NCBI GenBank assembly: GCA_031002005.1
Contig: JARYHS010013631.1
Location: forward strand, 63,175,832 to 63,239,831
Source: Vandiemenella viatica
Taxonomy: Eukaryota; Arthropoda; Insecta; Orthoptera; Morabidae
DNA length: 64,000 nt
Direction of reading: 5' to 3'
Below the pieces are notes generated by a model that was not told the origin of the DNA, ran no database searches, and worked only from the letters and a program-made list of their open reading frames with translations. The translations under genes were made by a program, and so were the position numbers. Within the stretch, counting starts at the first letter, position 1. Each line of letters begins with the position of its first letter. Of this stretch, positions 22,591-34,314 are shown in pieces.

Positions 22591-24224
22591 GAACAAAGAT
22601 GGCCGTGGAAGTCTGAGGAATATCTAAAAATGTTTCCTTTGAAATTTTCTGCGATATTTTTCCTGAGGAACGTCTCTTCGTAAAGTCCAGCAGTAGTCGG
22701 ACAACATTGCCGCACTCCAAATGCCTTGATAACGCTTTCCATTTGAGAAATGTCCTGGTGAAAACGTTCGCCATGTTCGTCACTAACGGCGCCAAGGTTA
22801 TCCGGGAAGAAGTCCAAACGATCTCTCAAGAAATGACATGTTGCATCCCATACGATGGTATGACGTCGATAATTCATGTACAATACCCCGACAGTTCTCT
22901 TCCTTATTATTGCCTAAAACATTCTTGCAGACACTTGTGAAAGACAGCCAAGCCGTTTTGTCATCACTCAAGACATCAAGGAAATTATCATCGTCCATTA
23001 GTTCTCTAATTTGTGGTCCTATCAATATTCCTTCCTTTATTTTTGCTTCACTGATCTTTTGGAACTTCTCTCGCAAGTACATGAATCCTTGTGATGTTTT
23101 ATGCATGGCTTTCACAAAGTGTTTGACTAGACCCAATTTAATGTGCAGCAGTGGCAGATACACATTTTTGGGGTTAACAAGAGGAGTGTTTACCACACTC
23201 TTCTGTGCATGCAGTAGATCATTCCGAGCCGGCCACGTTTTCCCAACCTAGTGGTTTTTTCTGTCCCTGCTATCCCACTCGCATAGAAAGCAGCAATGTT
23301 TTATGTGTCCTAGCTGCATGCCGAGCAGAATTTCAGTCACCTTGAGGTCGCCAGATATAGGCCATTTGTATTTCTCATATTGGACATGAGTGAGAAGCAG
23401 TTTAAAATTCTCATATGTCCCCTTCATATTAACTGCATGAGATATAGGAACTGAAGGAAATTTGTTTCCATTGTGAAGAAGCACTTTTCTAGAATCTATT
23501 GACAAGCGCCTCTCATTTACATTGAAATCATGGCCAAGAGTCTCCACAACTGATTTGATATCGTTACAAAAAACAGTGTCACCACTCTTGGAGAAATAAT
23601 CTGAAAAATCAGCATGGCGGCACGAAATAAAAGGCACCTTCGCATCGCGAGAAAGAAGATTCCATCCTTTCAATCGCGAAGCGAAAAGCTCAGCCTGTTG
23701 CTTCGACAAATTTAAATCACAGACAAGATCATTTATATCCGCTTGAGACAAAATATGCGGCTGTTTTGATTCACAGGGGGCTTGAAATGTAGGGTCGACA
23801 TTAACATTTCGTTCGGTGTGTTCTGCATTTTCACCACCGTCTTCATCTTCACTCAAAGTCACTGTCTCAGGAGGCACTGGTACCGGTAATTCTTCACTGT
23901 GACATACAGGCCTTATAGCAGATGATAAATTAGGATATTGCACAGTTTTCTTTGTTTTCGAGGTAATTTCTGCTTTTTTGTCAGACAGAAATAACAGTCT
24001 GTTGTGTGATCCGTTGGCTCCCTCCAAATCATCGAAACAGCAAAGGGCATGTGACGTGATCCCTTCAACCAGCCTGTCAGGAGTGTGACACATACCAAAC
24101 AACAGATGTGAGGTGCCAATTTTTTGTCTTGATTGCCAACTTTACACCCAAAATAAAGCTCATAGCACTTCTTCACAATTTTCATTTTTGTAATTTCAGA
24201 GTTAATTCTCCACAGATATAACAA
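22587..24224 (-). pseudogene. Broken copy of an uncharacterised multicopy arthropod protein
   Basis: Three consecutive minus-strand frames form one protein. Segment 1 (24224 to about 24050) has CYELYFGCKVGNQDKK. Segment 2 (24102-23248) has LPVPVPPETV, DINDLVCDLNLSKQQAELFA, SRLKGWNLLSRDAKVPF and CCFLCEWDSRDRKNH. It continues in the same frame after an in-frame TAG at 23248-23250 as PLLHIKLGLVKHFVKAM and IGPQIRELMDDDNFLDVL. Segment 3 (frame of 22883-22587) has FPDNLGAVSDEHGERFHQDI. From memory, these blocks belong to a repetitive family of unknown function found in many arthropods and cnidarians and suspected to be transposon-derived. I count one premature stop and at least three frameshifts (near 24050, 22830 and 22720), so it is dead. 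It abuts the Penelope element. Confidence 0.8.
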
Positions 24225-24229
24225 AAAGA

Positions 24230-26700
24230 ATTCTTCTCTATTACCACAAAAAAGAAACCACTACGAACCTACAACAACAAGCAGTCACTTTTCACGCTGT
24301 CAGAACTCTCAATGCTGAAACAAAAGTGGCAACAAACAATGCAATGGATTTCTGAACTGAGGATGATTTGTTGTAATTTGTTGTAATTTATCAGTCGAAT
24401 AGTGAAGACGTCTTTCTTGTTTGCTACGTAAATATTCAGTGTAATTTGCTATTATTATTTACGTTTAGTGTTACGTTATTCAATAGTAGTGTTTTAAAGT
24501 CATCAATTGTTTATATTTTTAATATCAGAGCACTGGCCTTCGAATATTAAATATGAAAACAAAAAATAATTAAGATAAAGTGACACCAAACATAAACATA
24601 ATATGCGTAACATGTTATTTGATTGAATTTAAATACAGATTATGACTTTAATGATTTTGATGTAAACTGGACTGATACTGTTAAATGTATTAAATTTAAT
24701 TGGACGTAAAGTCCTTAAATAAATAATGTATGGGAGTTAATTTTACATATTTCGATTGTTTTTCAGCAATTACATCAGAAGAATAATTAAATTAAGCCAC
24801 AGGAGAATAAGCAATATGGAGTTTTTTCAAGGACTTATGCCGATAGACAGAGGGTAGCGTGTCACAAGAAAACTGATTTCATTTTCGAACTCAGCGCCCA
24901 CGAATTAGCTAAGAGCGTCATTCATTTTCTTTGTAACAAAAATGCTGTTGACCAGTGTTATTAATTACACTTGTTCCCTCTTTTATAGCCTTTTGTCTGT
25001 GGAAGTGATCCTGTATGTAGATAATGTTTTCTAGTGGTTATTTTTAATATTTTCATGTCTTTTTATAGTTCTGTTTGCTGATGTTTATATTCTATTGGGC
25101 GCTCAGATAGAATAGTTTGCAAATCTTGTTGAAATAAGTACATTTGATTTCAAATTTACTGGTTGTTTGTCCAACTTATATGGCGTTGCAATGATAGCAA
25201 GTTAGTTAGTTATTCCTGATTGGTGGTATTTCTTTAAAGAATTGCCTCTTAGTTGATTTGGGATTGTGTTGTTTGTCAGAATGCTATGTTTTCCCCTTTT
25301 TTGAAGATGTTGTTGATACTATGGATGTTTGTGTTAATACATGTTATTTTGTAACGATAATATTAACATTTACACAGATCCAACAATGTCACGAACAAAA
25401 CTGCAATGTTCTTGTAAAAAATTAGTTTTAAGCACCGATGATGGAACAATCGAAACGCATAGCAAAATCTAACTCAGTTCATTGGTTGCGGTCAGTGGAT
25501 AAAGCCTAACCCTAAGTTTAGGTTAAATATGTTCGCTTCGATCTCCGTGGTGAAAACAGTATCAAGAGTGTGGATCCTACGTATCATTTTCAAATAATAA
25601 TAATAATGCATTATATTACCAAGCACTAACTACACAATAAGTAGTTAAACAAAGGAAGAAGGAAACGGCTTTAGGCAATATAAATCACAAGGAAAGAGTA
25701 AATGAGTCATCACTCACCAAAGTTGAAGGCATCGACGGAGAAGCACATATACCACTAACACAAAAAATACACAATGTTATCACGAAGAACTGATGCCGCA
25801 AGTTTCCTAACTTCCAACAAACTTCTTTTTGATGACGAAACTATTACATACTGAAAAAGATGGTTGTTTGAATCTATCTTGCCCTTAAGGGTAACCGGTA
25901 CCAGAGGTTAGGAACATCGCAAAGAAGCGTTCCATTAAAGTTTCCCTTCGTGGTAGAATTTACAACTGCATTTGTCTTGCCACCTGCAAAAGCAATTACA
26001 AACTGTACTGGTTGTTTAACAGTTACCACTATGCACTGCTGTGCGGTTGAAATATCCTCCTTCGTCTTCTATATATCGTATTTTATAAAGTACATGTCGT
26101 ATTTTCTATGATTATACTCCTTTTTAATGCTGTATTTTTATATGTTCTTCTTTTAGTGTCGGATATGGGATACAAGATCGTTTTGAACTCGCGAATGAGT
26201 GAACTTTCAGCTTAGTGCTTATTAGTTTCTTCTTTCATATTTGAAATAAATAGTAAAACTTCTATGACTTCATTCCCTTTTATTAACACGTTATATAATA
26301 CTTAATGATCCGAAGATATACAAGTCCTTTGCTAGCAGCAACTTTTAAAACTCATATCGACCACACGAACTTTTTTACCACGCTCGTCCGATCTTATAGC
26401 TATCCTCTATTTTTCTCAACGTTACCATAGCTGCCAATTTCTTTCTCAGAGTAATTATTCATATTCTTTTCTTTAGGTAATCTGTTATACCATATACACA
26501 TGTAACAAAACAAAAACAAAAATAGAGAGAGAGAACATATAACCGTGGTCACAGTTACTATGACAACTATGGATTAAAAAATTAATTGTTTATAAAAAAT
26601 TTCGAGTAGTATACATCTTAATGCCAGGTTATTGAAAATTTGATATATTTTGTGCAACATATATGACAGGGAATATACATTGTCTGGCTTCGAAATATAT
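24230..26700. other. AT-rich intergenic DNA, no supported gene
   Basis: No frames above 60 codons and no motif recognised. A short cctaaccctaag near 25507 is too brief to mean telomeric repeat. Confidence 0.5.
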
Positions 26701-26739
26701 GTTTCAAATAGTTTTTCACCTAAATATAATTATGTCAAG

Positions 26740-27060
26740 TATCTTATATCTTTAAACGAGCAACTCTTGTATCTCTATATTTTGGAACGGCTCTAACGAT
26801 TTGGATGAAATTTAATATTTAGATAATGTTTTGTTTTTTAAATGTACCTAAATAGGTATCTTCCCTGCTAAAACTCGACTTTATTAAAAATCAGCAATTC
26901 TTGTATTTGGTATCTCGGAAGGCTTTAACGCCTTCTTGTAGACGTTTCCGGTACTAGTAATCTGGGCTCATGTTAGTTAAAGTTCTCTTTGGTTACAGCA
27001 AGGAAATCTTATATCTTTAAACGAGTAATTTTTGTACGCTAGCTGACCTGTGTGCATACT
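26740..27060 (+). repeat. Dispersed repeat with 'gagcaattcttgtatct' units
   Basis: The block atatctttaaacgagcaact..cttgtatct..ggaacggctctaacgatttg is followed by a second, diverged unit (tcagcaattcttgtatttgg, aaggctttaacgcc). A third start, tatatctttaaacgagtaat, lies near 27010. It ends at gctagctgacctgtgtgcat, which resembles the opening of the repeat at 172. Confidence 0.6.
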
Positions 27061-27064
27061 ATCG

Positions 27065-27715
27065 ACGCCTGTCACCGAATGGTAATATAATAATGCGGAA
27101 ATAAGTAAATGCAAGTATTTATTTATGGAACGTATTTTATTTTGAAGAGTATAATAAATATCATTTTTACTGTAAAAGTTGTTATCACTAAATGCTACCT
27201 ACATGTTTAATTGTAAACCTTTAAAAAGAAGATGTTTTAAAAATATTGACATTTTGTAATCGTCTTTACTTTTAAAAAAAAATCTCTTTGAAAACAATAT
27301 TAACAGTTATAATCTGGTCATCGTTGACTTGTTAACACAAAAAATTAAAAATTAATGAATTTGCAAACTCATGAAAAAGCCCGTATTGGTGTCCATACGA
27401 AAAAACAGGTTCTAATAAACACAATCCTGCCTTTTGAAGTTTCTGATCTTGTGCCTTATTAATGTTTATATCGAAGGTTACTTCTATTGGGAATTGGTTT
27501 CGTATCTTTTGTAAATGCACGGTGGATCAGAAGATGCGAGGTTAATACGAGGTATGGGCATAGTTTTATCGGGGTGTATGAATTTAGCAGTGATGTAGTC
27601 GTCAGAGTGAATTACAAGAAATATTGCAGCATTAATTAATCCCTGATTAACATTAAGATTATTATTTAAAATAATAATAGCAGTTTTCTTTAAAAGCAAT
27701 TTATGAGGTGGTAAA
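27065..27715. other. AT-rich intergenic DNA, unassigned
   Basis: Two short minus-strand frames (27332-27520, 27484-27699) have no recognisable domain. Confidence 0.4.
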
Positions 27716-27719
27716 CCAG

Positions 27720-27955
27720 ACGATCTCGGAAATGGCTCTAGCGATTTGGATGAAATTTCATATGTAGGTAACGTTTTGCTTTACAAGTTTGTAACACGAT
27801 TTTACAACAAAAGGGAGCAATTCTTGTATCTGGTTTCTCGAAAACGTCTCTAATGTTGTCTCGTAGAAGTTTCATTTAAGAGGGAGCCTACTGATGCTGG
27901 TTAAACTTCTTTTTGGTTAGAGCAAGGAATGGTGCACCTCATAATGCCTATGAAG
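27720..27955 (+). repeat. Second copy of the 'gagcaattcttgtatct' repeat
   Basis: gatctcggaaatggctctag and cgatttggatgaaatttcat match the unit at 26780-26830. The following gggagcaattcttgtatctg and ttggttagagcaaggaatgg match 26885-27005. The two blocks lie about 950 bp apart in the same orientation. Confidence 0.65.
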
Positions 27956-28251
27956 CCTTCAAGAAAAAAGTTTTACTATATCAAACTTTACTCAAAATCT
28001 TGCATATTGAACAGAATTAGAAAGATGCCGAACGAAGATCGGTCACCCATGTACTTTATCATTATGTTAGTAAATCATAATCAGCGACTTGCTATGTAAT
28101 ACGTAGTGGTGTAGAATCTGTGAAACTAGCTGATAATATGACCTTTGCTGGTAAACATTTTTTTCTTCTAACGTTAGTATAAATTAAAGTTGTTTGCATC
28201 AACGAATTTCATTTTGCCTAAACATGAATTACTACAGTTCTAACATTATTA

Positions 28252-28493
28252 TTATTATTATTTTGCTTATGGCTTTACGCATCGTCGACTTAGAGATCAT
28301 TAGAGGCCGGAAAGAACTGGTAAGTAATAGGAAGAAATTCTGTTATTGTGTTTTGAAGGAAATATTCCATCCTTTGCCTGAAGTAATTTCAGGAAACCGT
28401 GGAAAATTGAATTCGGGGTGGCTGGACGGGGATTCGAACAGTAGTCATCCCGAATGCGAGGCCAGAACGTTACCGTTCACCCACGACCCTCGG
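28252..28493 (-). mobile_element. tRNA-derived SINE (subfamily A) with 13-bp target duplication
   Basis: Minus-strand copy with the tail in reverse (gcttatggctttacgcatcg), body and B-box (ggggattcgaacagtagtca, diverged). TCTAACATTATTA at 28239-28251 and 28494-28506 is a perfect duplication. A (TTA)n run, the SINE's own tail, sits next to the left duplication. The 116-codon frame across it is a shadow. Confidence 0.9.
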
Positions 28494-28559
28494 TCTAACA
28501 TTATTAAGGAATGCACTGAACAGATATTTGAAGGCGTCCCATGATTTCTTTTCTTGGCA

Positions 28560-29380
28560 TTTATACAACGACTCTACAACTCTTTTATTCCATTAGAGTG
28601 AAAGAACTTGTAAAGAATGCCAAAAAATCAGTTTACAGAACATGTGACCTCCATTATCTGGTTCAAAAAGCAGGTTCTAAAAATGGATGGAACTCTGAGG
28701 ATAGGGTACATAGGCAGTAATCCTGCGCTCATCAGCAGTAATTACTGCAATGAAATATTTGTACTAAGAGAATTCTCCTAGTGCACCAGTTTTTTGACAA
28801 CTTATCTCTTCACTTATCGTTTATGTTTGCTCTCAGATGCTTCACAACGATAACGTAATACATGGTGTTACACGAAGAAATTAATATTAAAATTTTAATA
28901 TATTATTTTACAAGTAAAACTAAAGAAAAAACGTTCATATAAACATAGATCGGCAAATTTAGTTACGGAGTTACGGCTAATAAAAGATTTTGCCTGAAAT
29001 TTAGCAACCTCGCTAATATGAAGCCACCGGAAAACTGTATGAGATTACAGTAAAGCAGGATTTCCATTTGTTTTGTTACTCAGAGCTGAAGCTGTGTGAA
29101 AATTCTGGCTATGAAGTAACTAGCTCATAACCTTTAAAGTGATGTAATGTGGCACATATTTCCTATTTTACTGGAACAGCGATATCTCTGGACAGAGTAT
29201 AAGAAAACATCTATATTGACTGAATATAAATAAAAAGCAACTAATAATTAATATTAAAATTCAAACGCAATACATAATTTTTTCAGGTTTTTGGAAATTA
29301 ATTTCTTTTCGGTTACTTAACTATATGGAATAGTTATAAGCAACAAAAAATAAAGGAAAACCCTAAGGAAAATGTTAGTA
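28560..29380. other. AT-rich intergenic DNA, unassigned
   Basis: No open frame over 60 codons, no terminal repeats and no tRNA boxes. Confidence 0.5.
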
Positions 29381-29390
29381 CCGGTACCTG

Positions 29391-29820
29391 ATGGAAAGGG
29401 ATAGTGAAGATCTATATAGGTATGCAGAGAAAATTACAGACACAATACACAAAAGAACGCTGAAATTATATGGATATTTTCTGAAGATCAGTGAGGGTAG
29501 GTTGAAAAAAAGAATTTTCAACAACTGTAACACAAAAATTAAGGTGACAACAAAATGGGTTGAGGAGACGAGAAAAGATAAGAAAAAAATTGGAATCCGT
29601 TCAGATGAGATAAAGAATCGAACAGTTTTTCAAACTAAAATTGATATTAATTCATAACTGCGGAAAAATGGCCTTCAACAACATTGCATTAAAATTGATA
29701 TATTCAAGTGATTGCAGGAGCAATGTAAAAAAGCCAAGACCACCTGGTCTGAAGAAAGAAGGAGGAGCCTGAATGACAGAATAAAAAAACTTCTAGAGGA
29801 GAAGAAAAGGTGAACGAGTT
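29391..29820 (+). pseudogene. 3' end of a non-LTR retrotransposon (clade uncertain)
   Basis: The frame at 29391-29657 reads RTLKLYGYFLKISEGRLKKR, then a lysine-rich stretch with KWVEETRKDKKKIGI. Further on, 29745-29815 encodes TWSEERRRSLNDRIKKLLEE in another frame. The order 'xLxxYGHLxRMxxxRLxKxIF ... W..E..KDL..LGI ... TGxxWSEERRKxHSERMKxxWE' is a C-terminal arrangement I recall from insect LINE proteins. The copy is 5'-truncated and shifted in frame, so non-functional. Confidence 0.6.
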
Positions 29821-30069
29821 AATTCCCGTTGTCCAAAGTAGGCAAAAATCGAAAGAAGAATATCCTCAATTTTGCAGTAATATTTATGGCCGAAATTACT
29901 CCGCTATCGAAGGCCGGATGTGTTACGTCAGCATTACGGACAAGGCTGCACGATGAAAGAGTTTAACCTTTTGTTTTGTAAACATCATTTTCGTCTATTT
30001 CGCGGTGTTACTGACACTGAGATTGCACCCTGGAGAAGAGTGGAATGTGTCTTGGAATTCGTCACAAAA

Positions 30070-30325
30070 ACAAATCGGGAGAGTTAATTTCTCTGTTGGC
30101 GGTGGCCGGTGGGAGTTGTTTAAACGTGCTGTGAACAGGTGCGTGCACCTGCAGACAGTTTCGACACCCTAGCCGCCTTCACAGGCGCCGCGAGTCGGTA
30201 TTTATACTCCTCCCGCTGTTGTCTCCCTAGGGATTGCAGAGCTATCTTGTTTTACAGCCCGCCACATTCTCCGCCCCGGGATAGCGTTCAGCGCACACCC
30301 ACTGTGGCTGCAATTTTATAGGCCG
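30070..30325. promoter_or_regulatory. CpG-rich island, possible regulatory element
   Basis: A ~250-bp GC- and CpG-rich patch in AT-rich DNA (for example ccttcacaggcgccgcgagt). It has no frame with a known domain and no repeat signature in the window. It could be a promoter or an old GC-rich repeat; nothing decides between them. Confidence 0.3.
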
Positions 30326-30747
30326 AGCAATGGTAACACTGCTTTACTACTATGTTGTGGAATACGTGGCACGTTTGGTGGCCTTGGTATTGCTTATAGG
30401 TTATTGATTTTACCGTCCAAAACACTCAGAAGTCGCCACGTTTTAAGAGCTGCTTTACCTCTGACGAAATTTACTTTGACGAAATAAAATAAATTAAACT
30501 TCCACCCGGGTATGCATGATAGTTCTGATCAATGAGAATCTGCCTTTAAAATTATCTAACTTAATCGGATGCGACGTAAGTCAGTTCCTAAGTAACTTAA
30601 TCCAGTGTTCCTTCCATCACCTTCATCACCTCATTTTCAAGACAACTATTAATGGTATGTTCCGCCCTCACACATTTTGTTCTGACAAACCTTTTTCGGA
30701 TTAATCTATTTTCCTTCTTCGTCGTTTTGACTTTTTATGTCTTCCGT

Positions 30748-31437
30748 ACTCTACATCTACATCTATACTCTGTAAATCACAAATACTGTGGGTGGCAGAG
30801 GGTGCTAAGCACCAATCCTAATTTTGCGCATTCCAATCCCGAACAGATCGAGGAAAGAAGGAATGCATAAATTAATCAGTACGGCATCTTATTTCTCTAA
30901 TCTTATCCCTCCTGTCATTGCGACCTAAATAGGTTGGCGGAAGAAGTATTTCGTTGCACTCGTAACTTAAAGATTTTCGCATATTCTCCAGCAAATTCAA
31001 ACGAAAACGACGTCGTCTGTCCGCCAAACAATCCCAGCCTAACCCACGAATCAGCTCTGTAACACTTACATAAGGACTGTAACTAGCAGTCACAAATCGA
31101 GCGGCTCTTCTCTGTACTTTCTCTAATGTGTCAATCAATCCCTTGCGATACGGATCCCAAATTCCACAACAGTATTCCAAATGCGGACGCACTAGTGTTT
31201 TGTACGCTATTTCCTTTGTATGAGCATTACAACTTCTCAAAATACGTCCTATGAATCGTAGTTTGGAATTAGCTTTGCCTACAACGGAAGTTATGTGCAA
31301 GTCCCATTTCATGTTGCTTTGTACTGTTACGCCTTGATACTTCAGGGAATCCACAGTGTCAACAATTGAATTGTTAACTTTGTACTCCTGAGCAAGCGGG
31401 GTCTTTTTATTACTTATGCGCATTTCCATCCGTTTCT
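30748..31437 (-). mobile_element. CR1/L2-like LINE, 5'-truncated (copy A)
   Basis: The minus-strand 3' end at 30751-30766 is an (ATGTAG)-type tail (ctacatctacatctat on plus). Upstream are a short 3' UTR and the C-terminus of the reverse transcriptase protein. Truncated 3' ends of this kind are typical of incomplete target-primed reverse transcription. Confidence 0.85.
30872..31429 (-). CDS. LINE reverse transcriptase C-terminal part (185 codons, copy A)
   Basis: The frame is open from ATG to stop but is only the C-terminal domain after the RT core. It has DSLKYQGVTVQSNMKWDLHI, then KANSKLRFIGRILRSC, HTKEIAYKTLVRPHLEYCCG, IWDPYRKG, then EKVQRRAARFVTASYSPYVS and LGWDCLADRRRRFRL. This is the thumb/connection pattern of CR1/L2/Jockey-type LINEs. 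The RT catalytic motif and the endonuclease are absent, so it cannot act alone. It differs from copy B at about eight residues, with no sign of constraint. Confidence 0.85.
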   Translation of the reverse strand: MEMRISNKKTPLAQEYKVNNSIVDTVDSLKYQGVTVQSNMKWDLHITSVVGKANSKLRFIGRILRSCNAHTKEIAYKTLVRPHLEYCCGIWDPYRKGLIDTLEKVQRRAARFVTASYSPYVSVTELIRGLGWDCLADRRRRFRLNLLENMRKSLSYECNEILLPPTYLGRNDRRDKIREIRCRTD

Positions 31438-32639
31438 TCCTATAGGGCCTATCTAATGATTTACTGATTTAAGTTAAATATTTTTAATTCTTCTCTTATT
31501 TGTTCACTACTTTTCTCATAAAGTAATGTGTATCCATCCATGGATATCAGAAGTGACACATGATTAGTTGTTGAGTCATTGTTCCTTCTATTATTCTAAA
31601 AAAAAATCTCAAAATAATCTTCTGAATAGCCCAAAGTTCCCTTATCGATTATGAACTTGTTTTTTCTTATTTCAGTCTCATCTTGAATCAACATGTTAAA
31701 TTGTGCCAGCAAAAACATTTTAGTAAAAAAAAAATAGTATCATACTTAATAAGAATAGTGAAACAATAAGAATTACTACATCATTTAACATCTTTACACA
31801 TATATTCGCGCTGTTATTATTGAGGGTGTCATGTTCTGCAAGTGACAATTCATTCGCGCTGTTTCGGTTTGTTCTAATAGCAAAAATTTAAAAAGTTCAC
31901 GGTGTATCTGACAAAAATGTTTCCAAAGAAGTACAATAGCCTGTTATTATTTTTGAATGAAGACTATGCCATTATACCATAAAGTTCTCAAAGCTGTCGG
32001 ACGTTAACAGGCCCGATTTTAATAAGATTTTGAAAATAGCTCTTGAAAAACTACGAGCTACATAATGTTTATTGTGAATTTTAAACAGGAATTATCAGGA
32101 GAATATTATTTTCTCAAAACTCCAGTGGTGTCATAATCGTTGAGTAACGTTCAGAAAATATTGTTTTGCATTCTAATTTTCACACAGAGTGTTCTAAAAT
32201 GGAATTTGCTCCAGAATGACCGTTTATCAGGTGCGAGAGAAGTAGGGGCTATTCCGCCAGTCTCAGCCGTATTTCAACGATGATTTTGCCCACAGTAGCA
32301 AATGACGCCATTCCGTTGTTTAATTGACCCAACAGCCTTGTTCATTTAAGAATTTAAGTGTTGGCAGTCGTGGGTGACATTATTCGTGAATAACGATAGT
32401 GTACTGCAGTCAAATATGGACGAGGCTACGGTTGCAACCACCCTCGCCATTACATTCTTCCCAATACTTGTTTGAGCTCTGGATTTGCGTCTATCTACTT
32501 CGAGACGAGATCAAATGTCATTGTTCTCGAAACATAAAATGATATTTTGTAACCAGCAAACACCAAGAGCTTAAGTTATATCAAAGATTGTTTTCTCTAA
32601 AATTTCTCTAAAATGATGGTGTTTTTGGCCCATTTTTTA

Positions 32640-33545
32640 AATCAGTCTCTCGACTGGCTTGATAGTATCCTCCATCCCTTCCTATCTTGCGTTAACTTCT
32701 TCATCTGAATATACCGCTTTAACTTAAATCTTCAGTTATCTGTTACAAATATTCTAAACTTTGTCTACTTCTACAATTTTTTCCTCTGCCTGTTCCCTCC
32801 ACTAACAAGTAAACAAATCTTGCATGTCTCAAAATATGACCTAATATCCTGTCTATTTTTTCTGTAAGATTCTTCCACAAACTTCCTCGCCCATTATTTC
32901 CAAAACTCGTTCGTTTCGCACATCATCTGTTCACTTAATTTTCAGCATTCTCCTACAGCATAAAATTTCGAATAGTTAAATCTCGTATTCCTAACATCCA
33001 TGATTCGTTGCCATAAAGTGCTGTGCTCCACACACAGAGTTTTGAAACGTTCTTTCCGAGTTCTTGATTAATATTCGAAACTAAAAGATTTCTCTTTTTT
33101 ATGAAAGCTGATTTTAAAATCTTTCCTGCTTCGGCCATCGTTTGTAATTTTACTTCCGTAGTTGCAGAATTTATTTATTTCTCCTATAGTATCCGATCCT
33201 ATTTTTATATTTAATCCACTATTACCGCTATCATTTTACTACATTTCATCACTTGCTTTCGATTTGTTTATATTTAGTCCATAATTTTCCTTTAGTACTT
33301 CATATGACATTCAATATCCTCAGACTCTTCTGCTAAGAGGATAATGTCATCAGCAAATCGTAGCATATTGATTTTTCTCCTTGAATACTTATGACACATT
33401 CAATCTATTATTTACTTCCTTTCCATTGTCCCGCACCGTTTTTAACTGATGCATGTCTCTCATGATTCTCTGTTTTAATTGTAGCCGCTTGATTCTTATA
33501 TAGATTATTATGTTTTCTTCTATCTCAAAATTTTATACCCGACTT
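32640..33545 (-). pseudogene. RTE-like LINE fragment, decayed (copy A)
   Basis: Minus strand. The piece tctgctaagaggataatgtc (near 33330) reads DDIILLAE in reverse. With the neighbouring codons it gives LRFADDIILLAE, the RT catalytic box of RTE/BovB-like LINEs. Further along the minus strand the frame at 33138-32953 encodes a block containing SKLCVWSTALYGNESWML, which matches the family pattern VYSVALYGSETWTL. Several frame breaks are present. The matching region in copy B is 61660-62460. Confidence 0.75.
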
Positions 33546-33749
33546 CTTTAAAATTTTGAACATCTTGTCAAACCTAACATTATCAAAAGCTATTTCTAAA
33601 TCAACAAACGCCATAAAAGTATCTTTGTTTTTCTTAATACGCCCTTCAAGTATTAACTTAACTATGCAACTAACGTTGTTAATACTTAAGACCCGTAGCA
33701 AAAACAGTATTTCATGGGCTTATAAAATTGTCTTCTTGCTTTTAGACAG

Positions 33750-33919
33750 GGGGCATTGGAGCCAGAAGAAAATGGGAAGAGAGGAATGCCATGAGAAGAA
33801 TGGACAAAACAAGTCAACAGAGGTATTCACTTGAGAGAATACGAAGAAAATCCGTGGAAAGATATATGTGGCTTCGCGACGCCATAGACGACCATACGCA
33901 ATGTGGAAAACTTGTGTAA
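33750..33919 (+). other. Possible terminal exon (speculative), copy A
   Basis: A pyrimidine tract and CAG (tcttgcttttagacag, ending at 33749) precede an open frame of about 55 codons rich in Arg, Glu and Lys. It has KWEERNAMRRMDKTSQQRYS and LRDAIDDHTQCGKLV and ends at TAA 33917-33919. Two overlapping AATAAA follow at 33919-33928. I do not recognise the peptide. The matching DNA in copy B has TAG in place of the Trp codon and lacks AATAAA. The five substitutions I see between the copies in this stretch all change the peptide, which argues against constraint. Confidence 0.25.
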
Positions 33920-34314
33920 ATAAATAAACAGTTCTGAATAATTGTTGTATGTTTTGTGCAGATTTTAAATAATATTAAGATGATATGTTCAAGCTATTGA
34001 ATTTAACTTACTGTCTACGTTCCGGGCCTACTTCGCTATTTTAAATTATTCAATTTGCAATGCCTTTCACGGCTATTCAAATACCATCCCCAAAAATAGT
34101 AGTCTATATATGATAGAAACTACAGAAAATTGAATACAACATGATTGTATTATACCTGTCTGGATCAGTTTCTTATTTTGTATTCCTGTTTTCTGAATAT
34201 TTTTTTGTATTGAGTTGTTTTCAGTAATGTCAAGTCAGACGACTCTTGCATCACTATTCTTTCTGAAACATAGAAACCTTATCACCAACTTGAGAAATAT
34301 TTAATAATACACTA

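Noticed and set aside
25505..25520. Telomere-like cctaaccctaa
   Set aside because: Two units only, in ordinary AT-rich DNA. Too short to mean a telomeric repeat.
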